A stretch of DNA of 35,195 nt from an uncultured Limimonas sp. Lineage in GTDB: Bacteria > Pseudomonadota > Alphaproteobacteria > Kiloniellales > Rhodovibrionaceae. Both the position numbers and the translations under genes were made by a program. The stretch spans positions 1-35,195 of the forward strand of contig CAJXKW010000019.1 in NCBI GenBank assembly GCA_913055855.1. The letters are read 5' to 3'. Positions 6,969-15,455 of this stretch are shown here, piece by piece. The notes below the pieces were generated by a model. It was not told the DNA's origin and ran no database searches. It saw nothing but the letters and a program-made list of their open reading frames with translations. Each line of letters begins with the position of its first letter. The stretch's first letter is position 1.

Positions 6969-7553
6969 ATGAGCACACCCCTGATGCCCAAGGCCACGGC
7001 CGTATGGCTCGTCGACAACACCGCGCTGACCTTCGACCAGATCGCGGATTTCTGCGGCCTCCACCAGCTCGAGGTGCAGGGTATCGCGGACGGCGAGGTC
7101 GCAAGCAGCATGCAGGGCTTGGACCCCATCGCGAACGGCGAACTCACGCAGGCTGAGATCGAGCGCTGCCAGAACGACTCCGCGGCGCGCCTTCAGCCGG
7201 CCAAGCGCGACCTGCCGCAGCCGTCCGAGCGCACCAAGGGGCCCAAGTACACCCCCATCGCCAAGCGTCAGGACAAGCCGGACGCGATCGCCTGGCTGGT
7301 GCGCAACCACCCGGAGCTGAAGGATTCCCAGATCACCAAGCTGATCGGAACCACGAAGAACACCATCCAGCAGATCCGCGAGCGCACGCACTGGAACATC
7401 CAGAACATCAAGCCGGTGGATCCCGTGCTCCTGGGCCTGTGCAAGCAGGGTGAACTCAACGAGGCGATTGAGCGGGCGAAGGCGCAGCAGGCGCGCGAGG
7501 AGAGCAAGAAGAAAGCGGAAAGCGCGGACACCGGCGCGGCGGCCGAGGACTGA
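6969..7553 (+). CDS. trcR: DUF1013 protein, cell-cycle transcriptional regulator TrcR
   Basis: A 194-residue DUF1013 protein, the family of Caulobacter TrcR. TrcR associates with RNA polymerase and influences cell-cycle promoters and antibiotic tolerance. Highly conserved family blocks are visible: LMPKATAVWLVDNTALTF at the N-terminus, IADFCGLHQLEVQGIADGE, then KRQDKPDAIAWLVRNHPEL and TKNTIQQIRERTHWN, which together look like a helix-turn-helix. The C-terminus is charged (EESKKKAES and so on) and probably disordered. The SD GAGGAG (6957-6962) lies 6 nt before the ATG. It stands alone, convergent with the SDR gene. Family assignment is firm. The regulatory role is taken from Caulobacter. Confidence 0.93.
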   Translation: MSTPLMPKATAVWLVDNTALTFDQIADFCGLHQLEVQGIADGEVASSMQGLDPIANGELTQAEIERCQNDSAARLQPAKRDLPQPSERTKGPKYTPIAKRQDKPDAIAWLVRNHPELKDSQITKLIGTTKNTIQQIRERTHWNIQNIKPVDPVLLGLCKQGELNEAIERAKAQQAREESKKKAESADTGAAAED

Positions 7554-7603
7554 CGGGCCGGCGTCGCAAGCACCGCGGCCACCCAGTCGCCAATGGCCGT
7601 CCC

Positions 7604-7641
7604 GGCGGCCTCATTTTTCTGTGTCAAAGAATGAGGCCGCC
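7604..7641. terminator. Bidirectional hairpin between trcR and the SDR gene
   Basis: A perfect 12-bp inverted repeat (7604-7615 with 7630-7641, GGCGGCCTCATT type) surrounds a 14-nt loop. It is centred between two convergent genes. The T-richness lies in the loop rather than after the stem, so a bidirectional terminator is likely by position but not textbook. Confidence 0.6.
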
Positions 7642-7668
7642 CGACCAGCTTGAGCGGGCCGGCGAAGG

Positions 7669-8448
7669 TCAGACGTCGTCCACGGGCACGGTGTAATTGA
7701 GCGCCAGCCGGCCGCCGTCGGGATACAGGCACTGCCCCGTCATGTAGCTGGAATCGTCGCTGGCCAGGAAAACCGCGACCTTCGCCACCTCGTCGGGTGT
7801 GCCCAGGCGCTTCATGGGCGTGCGGCTCATCAGGGCGCGGCGCTTGTCGGGATCGTTGTTGACCTGCTGAACCATCTCGGTGGCGATCGAGCCGGGGCCG
7901 ATCGCGTTGGCGCGGATGCCGTGGTCGGCGAGCGCCAGCGCCTCCACCTTGGTGAGCTGGTTCAGCCCGCCCTTGGCCATGACGTAGGGGGCAATCTGCG
8001 GAATCGCGACGACCGCGTTGACCGAGGACATGTTGATGATCGTCCCCGGGATTCGCTGCTCGACCATGCGCCGGGCCGCGGCCTGACCGGTCAGGAAGGC
8101 GCCGCGCAGGTTCACCCGCAGCACTCGGTCCACGTCGTCGACGTCCATGTCCAGGAAATCGGCCTTGGCGACCACGGCGGCGTTGGCCACGGCGCAATCG
8201 AGCCGGCCCCAGGCGGCGACGGTGCGCTGCATCAACGTGTCCACCTCGCCGCGGTCGCCCACATCGCACTTGATGAACAGGGCGTCCGCGCCGGTTTCCT
8301 GGATCTTTTCCGCGGCCTCCTCGCCCTCGCGCTCGAGCACGTCGGCGAGCACGACCTTGGCACCCTCGGCGGCAAAGCGCTGCGCCACGGCCAGCCCGAT
8401 ACCCCGCGCCGCGCCCGTGATCACGGCGACTTTACCCTGCAGCCGCAT
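7669..8448 (-). CDS. SDR family oxidoreductase
   Basis: A 259-residue classical short-chain dehydrogenase/reductase. The N-terminal cofactor motif TGAARGIG is at about residues 11-18, with an acidic residue after the second strand (VLADV) that suggests a preference for NAD. NAAVV replaces the usual NNAG, the catalytic Ser is in NMSSVNA, and the YVMAK pair supplies Tyr and Lys. The C-terminal TGQCLYPDGGRLALNY is family-like. The substrate cannot be inferred; candidates are secondary alcohols, 3-oxoacyl or sugar substrates. A GGAG lies just upstream of the ATG. It is downstream of the plcP-agt pair on the same strand, 73 bp after agt, so it could be cotranscribed. Confidence 0.9.
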   Translation of the reverse strand: MRLQGKVAVITGAARGIGLAVAQRFAAEGAKVVLADVLEREGEEAAEKIQETGADALFIKCDVGDRGEVDTLMQRTVAAWGRLDCAVANAAVVAKADFLDMDVDDVDRVLRVNLRGAFLTGQAAARRMVEQRIPGTIINMSSVNAVVAIPQIAPYVMAKGGLNQLTKVEALALADHGIRANAIGPGSIATEMVQQVNNDPDKRRALMSRTPMKRLGTPDEVAKVAVFLASDDSSYMTGQCLYPDGGRLALNYTVPVDDV

Positions 8449-8521
8449 GAGCCCGCTCCTCCCCGTGGCCTGATGATGACACCTGCCACGCTGCCACGCG
8501 GAGCGGGGGGCGGCAAGCTGC

Positions 8522-9523
8522 TCAGGCGAACGGTTCGACGAGATCGACGAATTCCTGGGCGCAGTTGGTCCAGGAGAAGCGCAACGCGTAATCGCGGCAG
8601 CGCTCGCCGGGGATCTCCAGGGCGGACTCCGCGGCCGTCTTCAGATCGTCGTGAAGGACGCCCACGGGGTTGCCGTTGAGCACGTCCTTCGGCCCGGGCA
8701 CGGGATACGCGGCCACGGGCAGCCCGCTCGCCAGTGCCTCCAGGAGCACGAGCCCGAAGGTATCCGTGGTGCTGGGGAACACGAACACATCGCTTGCGGC
8801 GTAGTACCGGGCCAGCTCTTCGCCGAACTTCGCCCCCAGGAAGACGGCGTCGGGATAGCGGGCCTGGAGCGTCTGGCGCATCGGCCCGTCGCCGATGACC
8901 ACCTTTGTCCCCGGCAGGTCCAGCGCGAGGAACGCGTCCAGGTTCTTCTCCACGGCCACGCGGCCCACGTAGGTGAAAATCGGGCGTTCCAGATGGTCCA
9001 GCGCATCTTTCGGCCCCGGCCTGAACATTTCGGTGTCCACCCCACGCGACCACAGCACCGGCGGCGGAAAGCGCCGTTCGATCATCTCCTGCTGCAGCGT
9101 GGGCGTGGTCACCATGATGCGCTCGGCCGGCGCGTGGAAGCGCCGCTGCATGGCATAGCCCCAGGAAACGGGAAGCCTGGTGCGCGCGGTCACGTACTCC
9201 GGAAAGCGGGTGTGGAACGACGTGGTGAAGGGCAGGCCGTGCTTGCGGCAGTACCGGCGCGCGGCCAGGCCAAGCGGCCCTTCCGTGGCGATGTGGATCG
9301 CCTGCGGCGCAATCTGGTCCAGCATCCCCGTCACGCCGCCGAACGGCCAGGTCGCCAGGCGGATCTCGGGATAGGTGGGACAGGGCACGGTCCGGAAGCG
9401 GTGCGGCGCGATCACCCGGATATCGTGGCCGAGCGCCTCAACGCCCTCGACGACGCGCGAGAGCGTGCGCACGACGCCGTTTATCTGCGGCATCCATGCG
9501 TCGGTCACCAGCACGATGCGCAT
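8522..9523 (-). CDS. agt: GT4-type glycosyltransferase, probable Agt (diacylglycerol glycosyltransferase)
   Basis: A 333-residue family-1/GT4 glycosyltransferase with two Rossmann domains. The N-terminus MRIVLVTDAWMPQINGVV and a C-terminal segment with FPSTTDTFGLVLLEALASG (the EX7E-type donor-sugar site) are characteristic. It starts at the base where plcP ends: the stop TGA and start ATG share one A, which implies coupled translation. In marine and soil alphaproteobacteria, a COG2908 metallophosphoesterase (PlcP) followed by a GT4 enzyme (Agt) makes sugar-capped diacylglycerol lipids under phosphate starvation. The pairing is seen; the lipid product (glucosyl or glucuronosyl) is not determinable here. 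Another lipid- or polysaccharide-directed transferase remains possible. Confidence 0.8.
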   Translation of the reverse strand: MRIVLVTDAWMPQINGVVRTLSRVVEGVEALGHDIRVIAPHRFRTVPCPTYPEIRLATWPFGGVTGMLDQIAPQAIHIATEGPLGLAARRYCRKHGLPFTTSFHTRFPEYVTARTRLPVSWGYAMQRRFHAPAERIMVTTPTLQQEMIERRFPPPVLWSRGVDTEMFRPGPKDALDHLERPIFTYVGRVAVEKNLDAFLALDLPGTKVVIGDGPMRQTLQARYPDAVFLGAKFGEELARYYAASDVFVFPSTTDTFGLVLLEALASGLPVAAYPVPGPKDVLNGNPVGVLHDDLKTAAESALEIPGERCRDYALRFSWTNCAQEFVDLVEPFA

Positions 9524-10308
9524 CAGGCGGCCTCGGCGAGCGCGACGTCGCGTTCCGCGGCCCAGTTGAGGATCTCCATGCGGCCGTCGTGGTGCTCGAC
9601 CAGCGCGGTACAGCTTTCCACCCAGTCGCCGTCGTTGACGTAGGTCACGCCCTGGATCTCGCGGTGCTCGGCGTGGTGGATATGGCCGCAGATCACCCCG
9701 TCGACCTCGTGCCGGCGGGCTTCGTCGGCGACGGTGCGTTCGAAGTTGTCGATGAACTGCACGGCGTTTTTGACCTTGAATTTCAGATAGGCGGACAGGG
9801 ACCAATAGCCGAAGCCCAGCTTGCGCCGGACAACATTGAACCAGTGGTTTATGCCAATCATGATATTGTACGCCCAGTCACCCAGCAAGGCCAGCCACTT
9901 GGCGTACTTGACCACGCCGTCGAACTGATCGCCGTGCAGCACCAGGAATCGCCGGCCGTCCGCGGTGGTGTGCACGGTCTCCTCCACCACCTCGATGTCG
10001 CAGAAATGCACCCCGGTGTAACCGCGCAGAATCTCGTCGTGATTGCCGGGCACGTAGATCACCCGCGTTCCCTTGCGCGCCTTGCGCAGGATGGCCTGGA
10101 CCACGGCGCTGTGGCTGGGCGGCCAGTACCACGACTTTTTCATCCGCCAGCCGTCGAAAATGTCGCCCACCAGGTACAGGTTGGGCGCCTCCGTCCCGTT
10201 CAGGAAATCCAGCAGGAACTCGGCCTTGCATCCCCGCATCCCAAGGTGGACGTCGGAGATGAAGATGGCCCGATAGCGCCGCGGGACCCGCGTCACTGTG
10301 CCGTGCAT
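9523..10308 (-). CDS. plcP: Metallophosphoesterase, PlcP-like phospholipase C (COG2908)
   Basis: A 261-residue calcineurin-like phosphoesterase with the full metal-binding set: DVHLG (first Asp/His), GDIFDGW, GNHDE, HGDQFDG and GHIHHAE. Automatic annotation often calls such proteins UDP-2,3-diacylglucosamine diphosphatase (LpxH), but most alphaproteobacteria use LpxI instead. Here the overlap with an Agt-type transferase points to PlcP, which cleaves phospholipid head groups to diacylglycerol during phosphate limitation. The segments RKARKGTRVIYVPGNHDE and YVNDGDWVESCTALVEHHDG fit the PlcP group. ATG 10308 is preferred because GAGGTG sits 8 nt upstream. GTG 10317 is the alternative. Confidence 0.83.
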   Translation of the reverse strand: MHGTVTRVPRRYRAIFISDVHLGMRGCKAEFLLDFLNGTEAPNLYLVGDIFDGWRMKKSWYWPPSHSAVVQAILRKARKGTRVIYVPGNHDEILRGYTGVHFCDIEVVEETVHTTADGRRFLVLHGDQFDGVVKYAKWLALLGDWAYNIMIGINHWFNVVRRKLGFGYWSLSAYLKFKVKNAVQFIDNFERTVADEARRHEVDGVICGHIHHAEHREIQGVTYVNDGDWVESCTALVEHHDGRMEILNWAAERDVALAEAA

Positions 10309-10598
10309 CCGCGTCACCTCGCCCCGGAGCCCGCAAGCTCCCGAATCGTTCGCTGGTCGGCCCGCGCCGTCGGCGCCGGGCAGGCCATCGGGTTCGCCGC
10401 ATCGTACCCGGAACGGCGAAGGCAGGACCGTCCGCGTTGCAGTCCACCCGTTCGAGCGTTGAACTTGGTTGACAACCTAAATCGGCAGCTTAAAGGAATT
10501 GCGTCGATTTTACGAAACTCGTGTGACACGCCGTCAAGCGACCGTGGAAATATGCCGCAGGGTATCGGTGCGGGCGCCACCTGTGCCACAAAACCGCC
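10309..10598. promoter_or_regulatory. Shared upstream region of plcP and the lipid kinase, with two palindromes
   Basis: About 290 bp without a gene between two divergent lipid genes. It contains two 11-bp palindromes, GGTTGACAACC (10467-10477) and CGTGTGACACG (10520-10530), 53 bp apart. The first includes a -35-like TTGACA with TAAAGG 16 nt after it as a poor -10 for the rightward gene. No clear tandem PhoB box was found, although half-site-like GTGTCAC and TTGTCAA occur on the minus strand. Confidence 0.35.
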
Positions 10599-11528
10599 AT
10601 GCGCGAGCCCGCAACCGCCGCGAATCCGTCCGTATCGCCGCCCGGGACGTCACGCCTGACGGTCTGCGTCATTTTCAATCCCAATGCGGGGATGCGCCGG
10701 CGCGGCCTCTTCCAGCGCACCCTGGACGCCCTTGATGCCCGTGGCTGCGATGTCTGGCTCCACCGCACGGACGGCGCGGGCGACGCGGAAACCATCGCCC
10801 GCGACTTGCCGCCGTGCGACCGGCTGGTCGTGGCCGGCGGCGACGGCACCGTTCACGAGGCGATCAATGGGCTGCGCGGCCGCGATCTCCCGCTGGCCCT
10901 GATCCCCCTGGGCACGGCGAACGTCCTGGCCAAGGAGATGGGCCTGGCGCGCGATCCCGAATGGGTGGCGCGGACGATCGTGGCGGGAAACCCGCGGCCC
11001 ATCCAGCTCGGCGAGGTCAACGGCCGGCTGTTCGTCCAGATGATGGGCGTGGGCTTCGACGCCCACGTCATCGCCCGGCTCAGCCGCCGGCTCAAGCGCC
11101 GGCTGGGCCGGATCGCCTTCGTCGTCGCCTTCGTGCATGTCATGGCGGGCTACGGGCGCGACCGCTACACGGTGACCTTCGACGACGGGACGCAGGACAG
11201 CGCGCCGTTCGTGGTCATCGCCAACGGCCGCTTCTACGGCGGCGCGTTCCGCATGGCGCCCGGCGCGCGCCTGGACGAGGCCGGCCTGCACGTCTGCCTG
11301 TTCCGCAGCGGCGGCATGATCGCGGCGATCCGCTACGGCCTTGCCCTGATCACGAACCGCCTGCCCGAACGATCGGATTTCGCCATTCGCACGGGATCGC
11401 GGCTGCATATCGCGGGCCCCGTGGCGGATCCGATTCAGGCGGACGGGGAATGCGCCACGCGCCTGCCCGCCGAGGTGCGCACGCTGCCCGGTGCGGCAAC
11501 GCTTATGATGCCGCCGGATGCGCCCTGA
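10599..11528 (+). CDS. Diacylglycerol/lipid kinase family protein
   Basis: A 309-residue protein of the DAGK catalytic family (YegS/DagK/sphingosine-kinase type), predicted to phosphorylate diacylglycerol or a related lipid with ATP. Marks are VIFNPNAG near residue 25, the nucleotide-loop motif VVAGGDGTVHEAINGL near residues 80-95 and IPLGTANVLAKEM after it, all standard for the family. FVVIANGRFYGGAF lies in the C-terminal lobe. The start at 10599 has no obvious SD, and the first 20 residues are poorly family-like, so a later start is possible. It is divergent from plcP/agt. A kinase that turns PlcP-derived diacylglycerol back into phosphatidic acid would be the logical partner, but that link is inference. 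Confidence 0.85.
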   Translation: MREPATAANPSVSPPGTSRLTVCVIFNPNAGMRRRGLFQRTLDALDARGCDVWLHRTDGAGDAETIARDLPPCDRLVVAGGDGTVHEAINGLRGRDLPLALIPLGTANVLAKEMGLARDPEWVARTIVAGNPRPIQLGEVNGRLFVQMMGVGFDAHVIARLSRRLKRRLGRIAFVVAFVHVMAGYGRDRYTVTFDDGTQDSAPFVVIANGRFYGGAFRMAPGARLDEAGLHVCLFRSGGMIAAIRYGLALITNRLPERSDFAIRTGSRLHIAGPVADPIQADGECATRLPAEVRTLPGAATLMMPPDAP

Positions 11529-11548
11529 TCGCCAAGCGTGATGTGCGC

Positions 11549-11577
11549 GGCGGGGCGCCCTTCTGGTTGCGCCCGCC
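11549..11577. terminator. Hairpin between convergent lipid kinase and membrane-protein genes
   Basis: A 9-bp GC stem with one bulged G (11549-11558 with 11569-11577) lies 20 nt after the kinase stop. No T-run is present. Position between convergent genes is the main support. Confidence 0.4.
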
Positions 11578-11587
11578 GGGCCGGCGG

Positions 11588-11932
11588 TTACCGGTCGGAG
11601 AACAGGCGGCGCTTGCCATTGCCCGTGGTGCCGCGGCCGCGCCGGCGGGCGAGGAGCAGCAGCACCAGCCCGGCGGCCAGGGCCACGCCCATCACGACGG
11701 GTGCCGGCTGGCGCAGCGCCGGAAAGACCACATCCTGCCACAGCGGCGGCCAGAGGTGGCGTTCCAGGACGACCTGCACGAGGTTCAGGCTGGCGCGATG
11801 GGCGTCGTACCAGAGCTGGCCCACCGGGCTCTGCGGCGCCATGCCCAGGGCCAGGGCGCGCGCCATGAGGCCGGCCACCGCGACGCCGGCGAGCAGGAGC
11901 ACGAGCCCGAGCAGTCCCAGAATCATGCGCAC
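11588..11932 (-). CDS. Small two-helix membrane protein, uncharacterised
   Basis: A 114-residue protein with an N-terminal hydrophobic helix (ILGLLGLVLLLAGVAVAGL), a soluble middle with the motif SPVGQLWYDAHRASLN, and a second helix near the C-terminus (VVMGVALAAGLVLLLLA) followed by a very basic tail. The N-terminal helix could be a signal anchor. I do not recognise a function; similar short proteins appear in other alphaproteobacteria as hypotheticals. GTG 11932 is chosen because GGGGAG lies 7 nt upstream. ATG 11926 is the alternative. Codon choice is like the neighbours (very high G/C at third positions). Confidence 0.65.
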   Translation of the reverse strand: MRMILGLLGLVLLLAGVAVAGLMARALALGMAPQSPVGQLWYDAHRASLNLVQVVLERHLWPPLWQDVVFPALRQPAPVVMGVALAAGLVLLLLARRRGRGTTGNGKRRLFSDR

Positions 11933-12160
11933 GCTTTGGCTCCCCGCGGATCCACGAGCCCGCTGCGCACCGGTGGCGCAACGGTTCCTCCGTGGGTGCC
12001 ACGGACGCGCCGGGCGTGCAATTGCTTTCCCCGTGTGCGGGATTGGCGGGTTCGGCCCCGGACGGTGCGAACGCGGCGACCGCTGCCCGTTGCATCGCCG
12101 CGGCGTGTTCGCTAGGTTCCGCGCCGCCGCGCCGGCATCCCCGGCAGGGGCAGACATTGT

Positions 12161-12251
<91 letters not shown>

Positions 12252-12297
12252 GCGCGCCGTTGTCCGGCCGCCCCGTTTCCTTCTGCTCATTCCGAGC

Positions 12298-12319
12298 TAC
12301 CTCCCGCACACGGGAGGTA
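12298..12319. other. Perfect 8-bp hairpin with Shine-Dalgarno-like arm
   Basis: TACCTCCC (12298-12305) pairs with GGGAGGTA (12312-12319) around the loop GCACAC. There is no T-run after it, so it is not a standard terminator for the tRNA-Ser transcript. It lies about 145 nt before the start of the next gene (12464). Confidence 0.4.
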
Positions 12320-12463
12320 ACGCCCTCGAACCACCCGCCCCGCCGGCCGTCAAACACGCAAGGAGACCGCCGAAACCGCCGCGCTCGACGTGCGAGCGCC
12401 GGCGCATTGCGTGTCGCGGACCGGAGCACGGGCACTGGCAACCCCCGAAACCGGAGCGCACAC

Positions 12464-12841
12464 GTGGCCTACATCGTGACCATCCTGATTCTCGCAACGC
12501 TTTCCGTCCTGACCGCCCTCGTCATGCTCGTCTGGGCGAACATCGCGGCCTACGACCTGTACACGCGCACCCGGTCCGGCCGCCCGGGCCTGGGCTGGCG
12601 CTTCGCCGTACCGGATCGCGCGACCCGGCTGAACGACATCCGCACCGCGGTCGTCCTCGGCGGCACGCTGCTCGGCGCGGGCTTCCTGGCCGCCGCCATA
12701 ACGGGCGTCATCGCGGCACTCGGTCCGGGCGCCGGCCCCTGGTCGATCGTGATCCTGGCCGTCATCGCCGCCGTCCCTGGTGCCGCCATCGGCCGCACCC
12801 TCGGGCAACGCCACGCCGCTACCCTGGCCGAGCGTGCGTAA
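12464..12841 (+). CDS. Small three-helix membrane protein, uncharacterised
   Basis: A 125-residue protein with three predicted membrane helices: about residues 3-22 (ends LVMLVWANIA), about 58-80 (TAVVLGGTLLGAGFLAA) and about 95-112 (IVILAVIAAVPGAAIG). The loop after helix 1 holds the basic segment RTRSGRPGLGWRF. No family was recognised. GTG 12464 is the only reasonable start, with GGAG 8 nt upstream. The reading frame continues upstream through tRNA-Ser, which is why the start must be here. Downstream is a hairpin shared with the convergent lipoprotein gene. Confidence 0.65.
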   Translation: MAYIVTILILATLSVLTALVMLVWANIAAYDLYTRTRSGRPGLGWRFAVPDRATRLNDIRTAVVLGGTLLGAGFLAAAITGVIAALGPGAGPWSIVILAVIAAVPGAAIGRTLGQRHAATLAERA

Positions 12842-12869
12842 CGGCGGGAACGAACGCCCCGGTTGATGC

Positions 12870-12905
12870 GGGCCTCACCGTTCGCCACCGACCGGTGAGG
12901 CCCTT
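12870..12905. terminator. Bidirectional hairpin between convergent genes
   Basis: A perfect 11-bp stem GGGCCTCACCG (12870-12880) with CGGTGAGGCCC (12893-12903), and only TT after it. It lies 28 nt past the membrane protein and 18 nt past the lipoprotein on the other strand. Confidence 0.55.
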
Positions 12906-12923
12906 CCCATCGCCCCAGGGCGC

Positions 12924-13514
12924 TCACTCCGCGACGAACCGGCCCAGCGCGCCGTTCAGGGTCTCTTCCATCTGGCCGTCCATGTCGTCCATCAGGCTCT
13001 TGACCAGCTCGTAGACGACCGTTTCGCGCTCGTTGATGCTGGCGCCCTCCAGAACCCCCGTCCCCCGGGCACCGCGCACACGCGCCGAGCCGGATTCGTC
13101 GGGGCGCTCGACCGCGACGGCCAGCTCCATCTTCGCCGTGTAGCGCGTCTCCGGTTCCGTGGTCAGGAAGCCGCTCACGCCGCCCTCGGTCTTGAGGCTT
13201 TCCTCGGTCATCGAAGCCCGGACGATGTCCACGGTGGCCGTGCCGCGCTCGCCCACGGCCCGCAGCCGGTCCTTGACCCATTGCCGCGCCACGTCGGCGG
13301 GGCGCAGCGGCACCAGATGCTCCACGTTGGGCTTTTCCAGCGGCGGCTCATAGCTTTGTTCCACCCGGATCTCCGCCACCTCAAGCTTGATCGCCGGCTG
13401 CTCCGTATAGCGCGGCATGGGAAATTCGGGCGAGACGGGCGGTGTCGTGCAGGCTGCGGCGAGCCCGATCGCCGCGGCGGTCGCCAGCACGGCCTTGGCG
13501 TACGACAGGCGCAT
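12924..13514 (-). CDS. Putative lipoprotein, last gene of the argD-argF-hslO operon
   Basis: A 196-residue protein with a lipoprotein signal: a basic N-terminus, a hydrophobic stretch (AVLATAAAIGLAAAC) and a lipobox ending at Cys22, followed by Thr-Thr-Pro-Pro. The rest is soluble and acidic, with a segment RPADVARQWVKDRLRAVGERG and a C-terminal helix SLMDDMDGQMEETLNGALG. It is predicted to sit in the outer or inner membrane facing the periplasm. The function is unknown and no family name is recognised. It starts 49 bp after hslO in the same direction, so cotranscription is likely. Confidence 0.8.
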   Translation of the reverse strand: MRLSYAKAVLATAAAIGLAAACTTPPVSPEFPMPRYTEQPAIKLEVAEIRVEQSYEPPLEKPNVEHLVPLRPADVARQWVKDRLRAVGERGTATVDIVRASMTEESLKTEGGVSGFLTTEPETRYTAKMELAVAVERPDESGSARVRGARGTGVLEGASINERETVVYELVKSLMDDMDGQMEETLNGALGRFVAE

Positions 13515-13563
13515 GTCCGTTACGTCCTTTCTCGCACGTGTCGGCGTTCGGGCGCCCGCGCGC

Positions 13564-14526
13564 TCACCCCTCGTCGGCGCCGAGGGCGGCCAGATCCGCG
13601 CGCGTGAACATGTACTGCCGGTCGCAGAACTGGCAAGTCACCTCGATGGAGCCGTCCTCCAGGGTCATCTCGGCCATCTGCTCCGGCGTCATGGAGGACA
13701 GCACGGTTTCCACGCGCTCGCGCGAGCACCGGCAGCGGTCGACGAGCTGGCGCGCGGCGTAGACGCGCACACCCTCCTCCTGAAACAGACGATAGAGCAG
13801 CTCGTAGGGGGTGAGCACCGGGTCGCACAGCTCGGCGTTGGAGACACTCGACATCAGGATCACCGAGCGGCGCCAGGCATCCTCCGCATCGATTCCCTCA
13901 AGGTCCTTCACCCCGGCCTCTTCGGGCAGCCGCTGCAAGAGCACGCCGCCCACGCGCCAGCGGGTCGCGCCGTCGGCCTCCTCGCGCGGGTTGGCGGACA
14001 GGCGCACGGCCGAGGCGATCTGTTCCGACTGCTGGAAGTAATGCTGCAGGCATTCCGCCAGGGTGCGCCCTTCCAGCGCGACCACGCCCTGATAGCGCTC
14101 CTTGGCGTGGCTATGGTCGACGGTGAAGACGAGCTGGCCATTGCCCAGCATGCGCACGACATCGATGTTCTCGCCGGTCGCGGGCGCGTCCACCCTGGCG
14201 ACGGCGTCCGCGTCGTACTGCGCCCAGGCGCGCAGCGCGCCGTCCGAGCCCATGTCCACCACGAGCAGGCTGACCGGCCCGTCGCCGGTGGTCTGCAGGG
14301 TGAACACGCCGTCGTACTTGAGCATGGCCGCCAGCAGGCCGGTCAGCCCGATCATCTCGCCCAGCAGCCGGGCGACCGGTTCGGGATACTGGTGGCGGGA
14401 CAAGATCCGGTCCGCGACCGAGCCGATGCGCACGAGGCGCCCGCGCACCCCCGCCTGTTCGACCAGGAACGGCTGAATCAGGTCGTCGGGCCCGCGCACG
14501 GCGGCCGGGGCGGCGCTATCGCTCAC
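13564..14526 (-). CDS. hslO: Hsp33 family molecular chaperone (HslO)
   Basis: A 320-residue redox-controlled holdase. Under oxidative stress with protein unfolding, zinc is lost from four Cys residues and the chaperone becomes active in the cytoplasm. The C-terminal switch is visible as C-R-C (about residue 254) and then C-Q-F-C about 30 residues later, the required CXC-X(27-32)-CXXC spacing. Upstream blocks include [23 protein letters not shown] and [19 protein letters not shown] 14526 is the start, and it overlaps the argF stop by 4 nt (GTGA), arguing for coupling. The order argD-argF-hslO is widely conserved in alphaproteobacteria. Confidence 0.94.
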   Translation of the reverse strand: MSDSAAPAAVRGPDDLIQPFLVEQAGVRGRLVRIGSVADRILSRHQYPEPVARLLGEMIGLTGLLAAMLKYDGVFTLQTTGDGPVSLLVVDMGSDGALRAWAQYDADAVARVDAPATGENIDVVRMLGNGQLVFTVDHSHAKERYQGVVALEGRTLAECLQHYFQQSEQIASAVRLSANPREEADGATRWRVGGVLLQRLPEEAGVKDLEGIDAEDAWRRSVILMSSVSNAELCDPVLTPYELLYRLFQEEGVRVYAARQLVDRCRCSRERVETVLSSMTPEQMAEMTLEDGSIEVTCQFCDRQYMFTRADLAALGADEG

Positions 14527-15455
14527 GTCATGCAATGGATCAGGATCCCTTTCTGGGCGTGCATGCGGTTTTCCGCCTCGTCCCACACGGCGGACTGCGG
14601 CCCGTCCATGACGGCCGTGTCGACCTCCTTGCCGCGGTGGGCGGGCAGGCAGTGCATGAAGATGGCGTGCGGCGCGGCCATCGCCATGACCTCGGCATTA
14701 ACCTGGTACGGTCCCAGGATGCGCATGCGCCGCTCGCTGTCGCCCACGTCGTCGCCCATGGAGACCCAGGTGTCCGTGACCACGGCGTCCGCCCCCTTCA
14801 CCGCGTGGGCGACATCGGTGGTGACGGTCACCCTGGCGCCCTCGTTGCGCGCCCAGGCGACCACATCCTCGGGCGGGTTCAGGCTGTCCGGGCATGCCAG
14901 GCGCAGCTCGAAATCGAAGCGCGCCGCCGCGTGCAGCCAGGAGGTCGCCATGTTGTTGCCGTCGCCCACCCAGGCCACGGTGCGCCCGGCGATGGGGCCC
15001 ACGTGCTCCTCGAAGGTGAGCACGTCCGCCATGAGCTGGCACGGATGGGTGCGGTCGGTCAGCCCGTTGATCACCGGCACCCCGGCGTAGTCGGCCAGCT
15101 CACGGAGCTTTTCCTCCTTGGTCGTGCGCAGCATGATCGCGTCGACGTAGCGCGAAAGCACGCGCGCCGTATCGGCGATGGTCTCGCCGCGGCCGAGCTG
15201 GGTGCCGCTGGGCTCCAGCACGATGGGCCGGCCGCCGAGCTGGCGCACCCCCACCTCGAAGGACACGCGCGTGCGCGTGGACGGCTTCTCGAACACCAGG
15301 GCGAGGTGCTGCCCGGCCAGCGGCTCGGGGCCGAGATCGTGCGTCCCCGCCTTCAGGGCCTTGGCGGTGTCCAGGATGTGGCGCAGCGTGGCGCGGTCGA
15401 AGCGGTCCAGGTCGAGGAAGTGCTTGGGGGTGCGCGTCGGTCTGTGTGCCGTCAT
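14523..15455 (-). CDS. argF: Ornithine carbamoyltransferase
   Basis: A 310-residue enzyme of the arginine pathway that makes citrulline from ornithine and carbamoyl phosphate. Signature motifs are [13 protein letters not shown] (carbamoyl-phosphate site, near residue 57), [14 protein letters not shown] near 135, a SMG-type ornithine loop (DTWVSMGDD) and [13 protein letters not shown] with the catalytic Cys. The start ATG overlaps the argD stop by 4 nt. It is the second gene of an argD-argF-hslO-lipoprotein operon. Some alphaproteobacterial copies are annotated argF in this exact setting. Confidence 0.97.
   Translation of the reverse strand: MTAHRPTRTPKHFLDLDRFDRATLRHILDTAKALKAGTHDLGPEPLAGQHLALVFEKPSTRTRVSFEVGVRQLGGRPIVLEPSGTQLGRGETIADTARVLSRYVDAIMLRTTKEEKLRELADYAGVPVINGLTDRTHPCQLMADVLTFEEHVGPIAGRTVAWVGDGNNMATSWLHAAARFDFELRLACPDSLNPPEDVVAWARNEGARVTVTTDVAHAVKGADAVVTDTWVSMGDDVGDSERRMRILGPYQVNAEVMAMAAPHAIFMHCLPAHRGKEVDTAVMDGPQSAVWDEAENRMHAQKGILIHCMT

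Noticed and set aside
9523..10308. LpxH (UDP-2,3-diacylglucosamine diphosphatase) as the function
   Set aside because: Possible, but the overlap with an Agt-type transferase and the rarity of LpxH in alphaproteobacteria favour PlcP.
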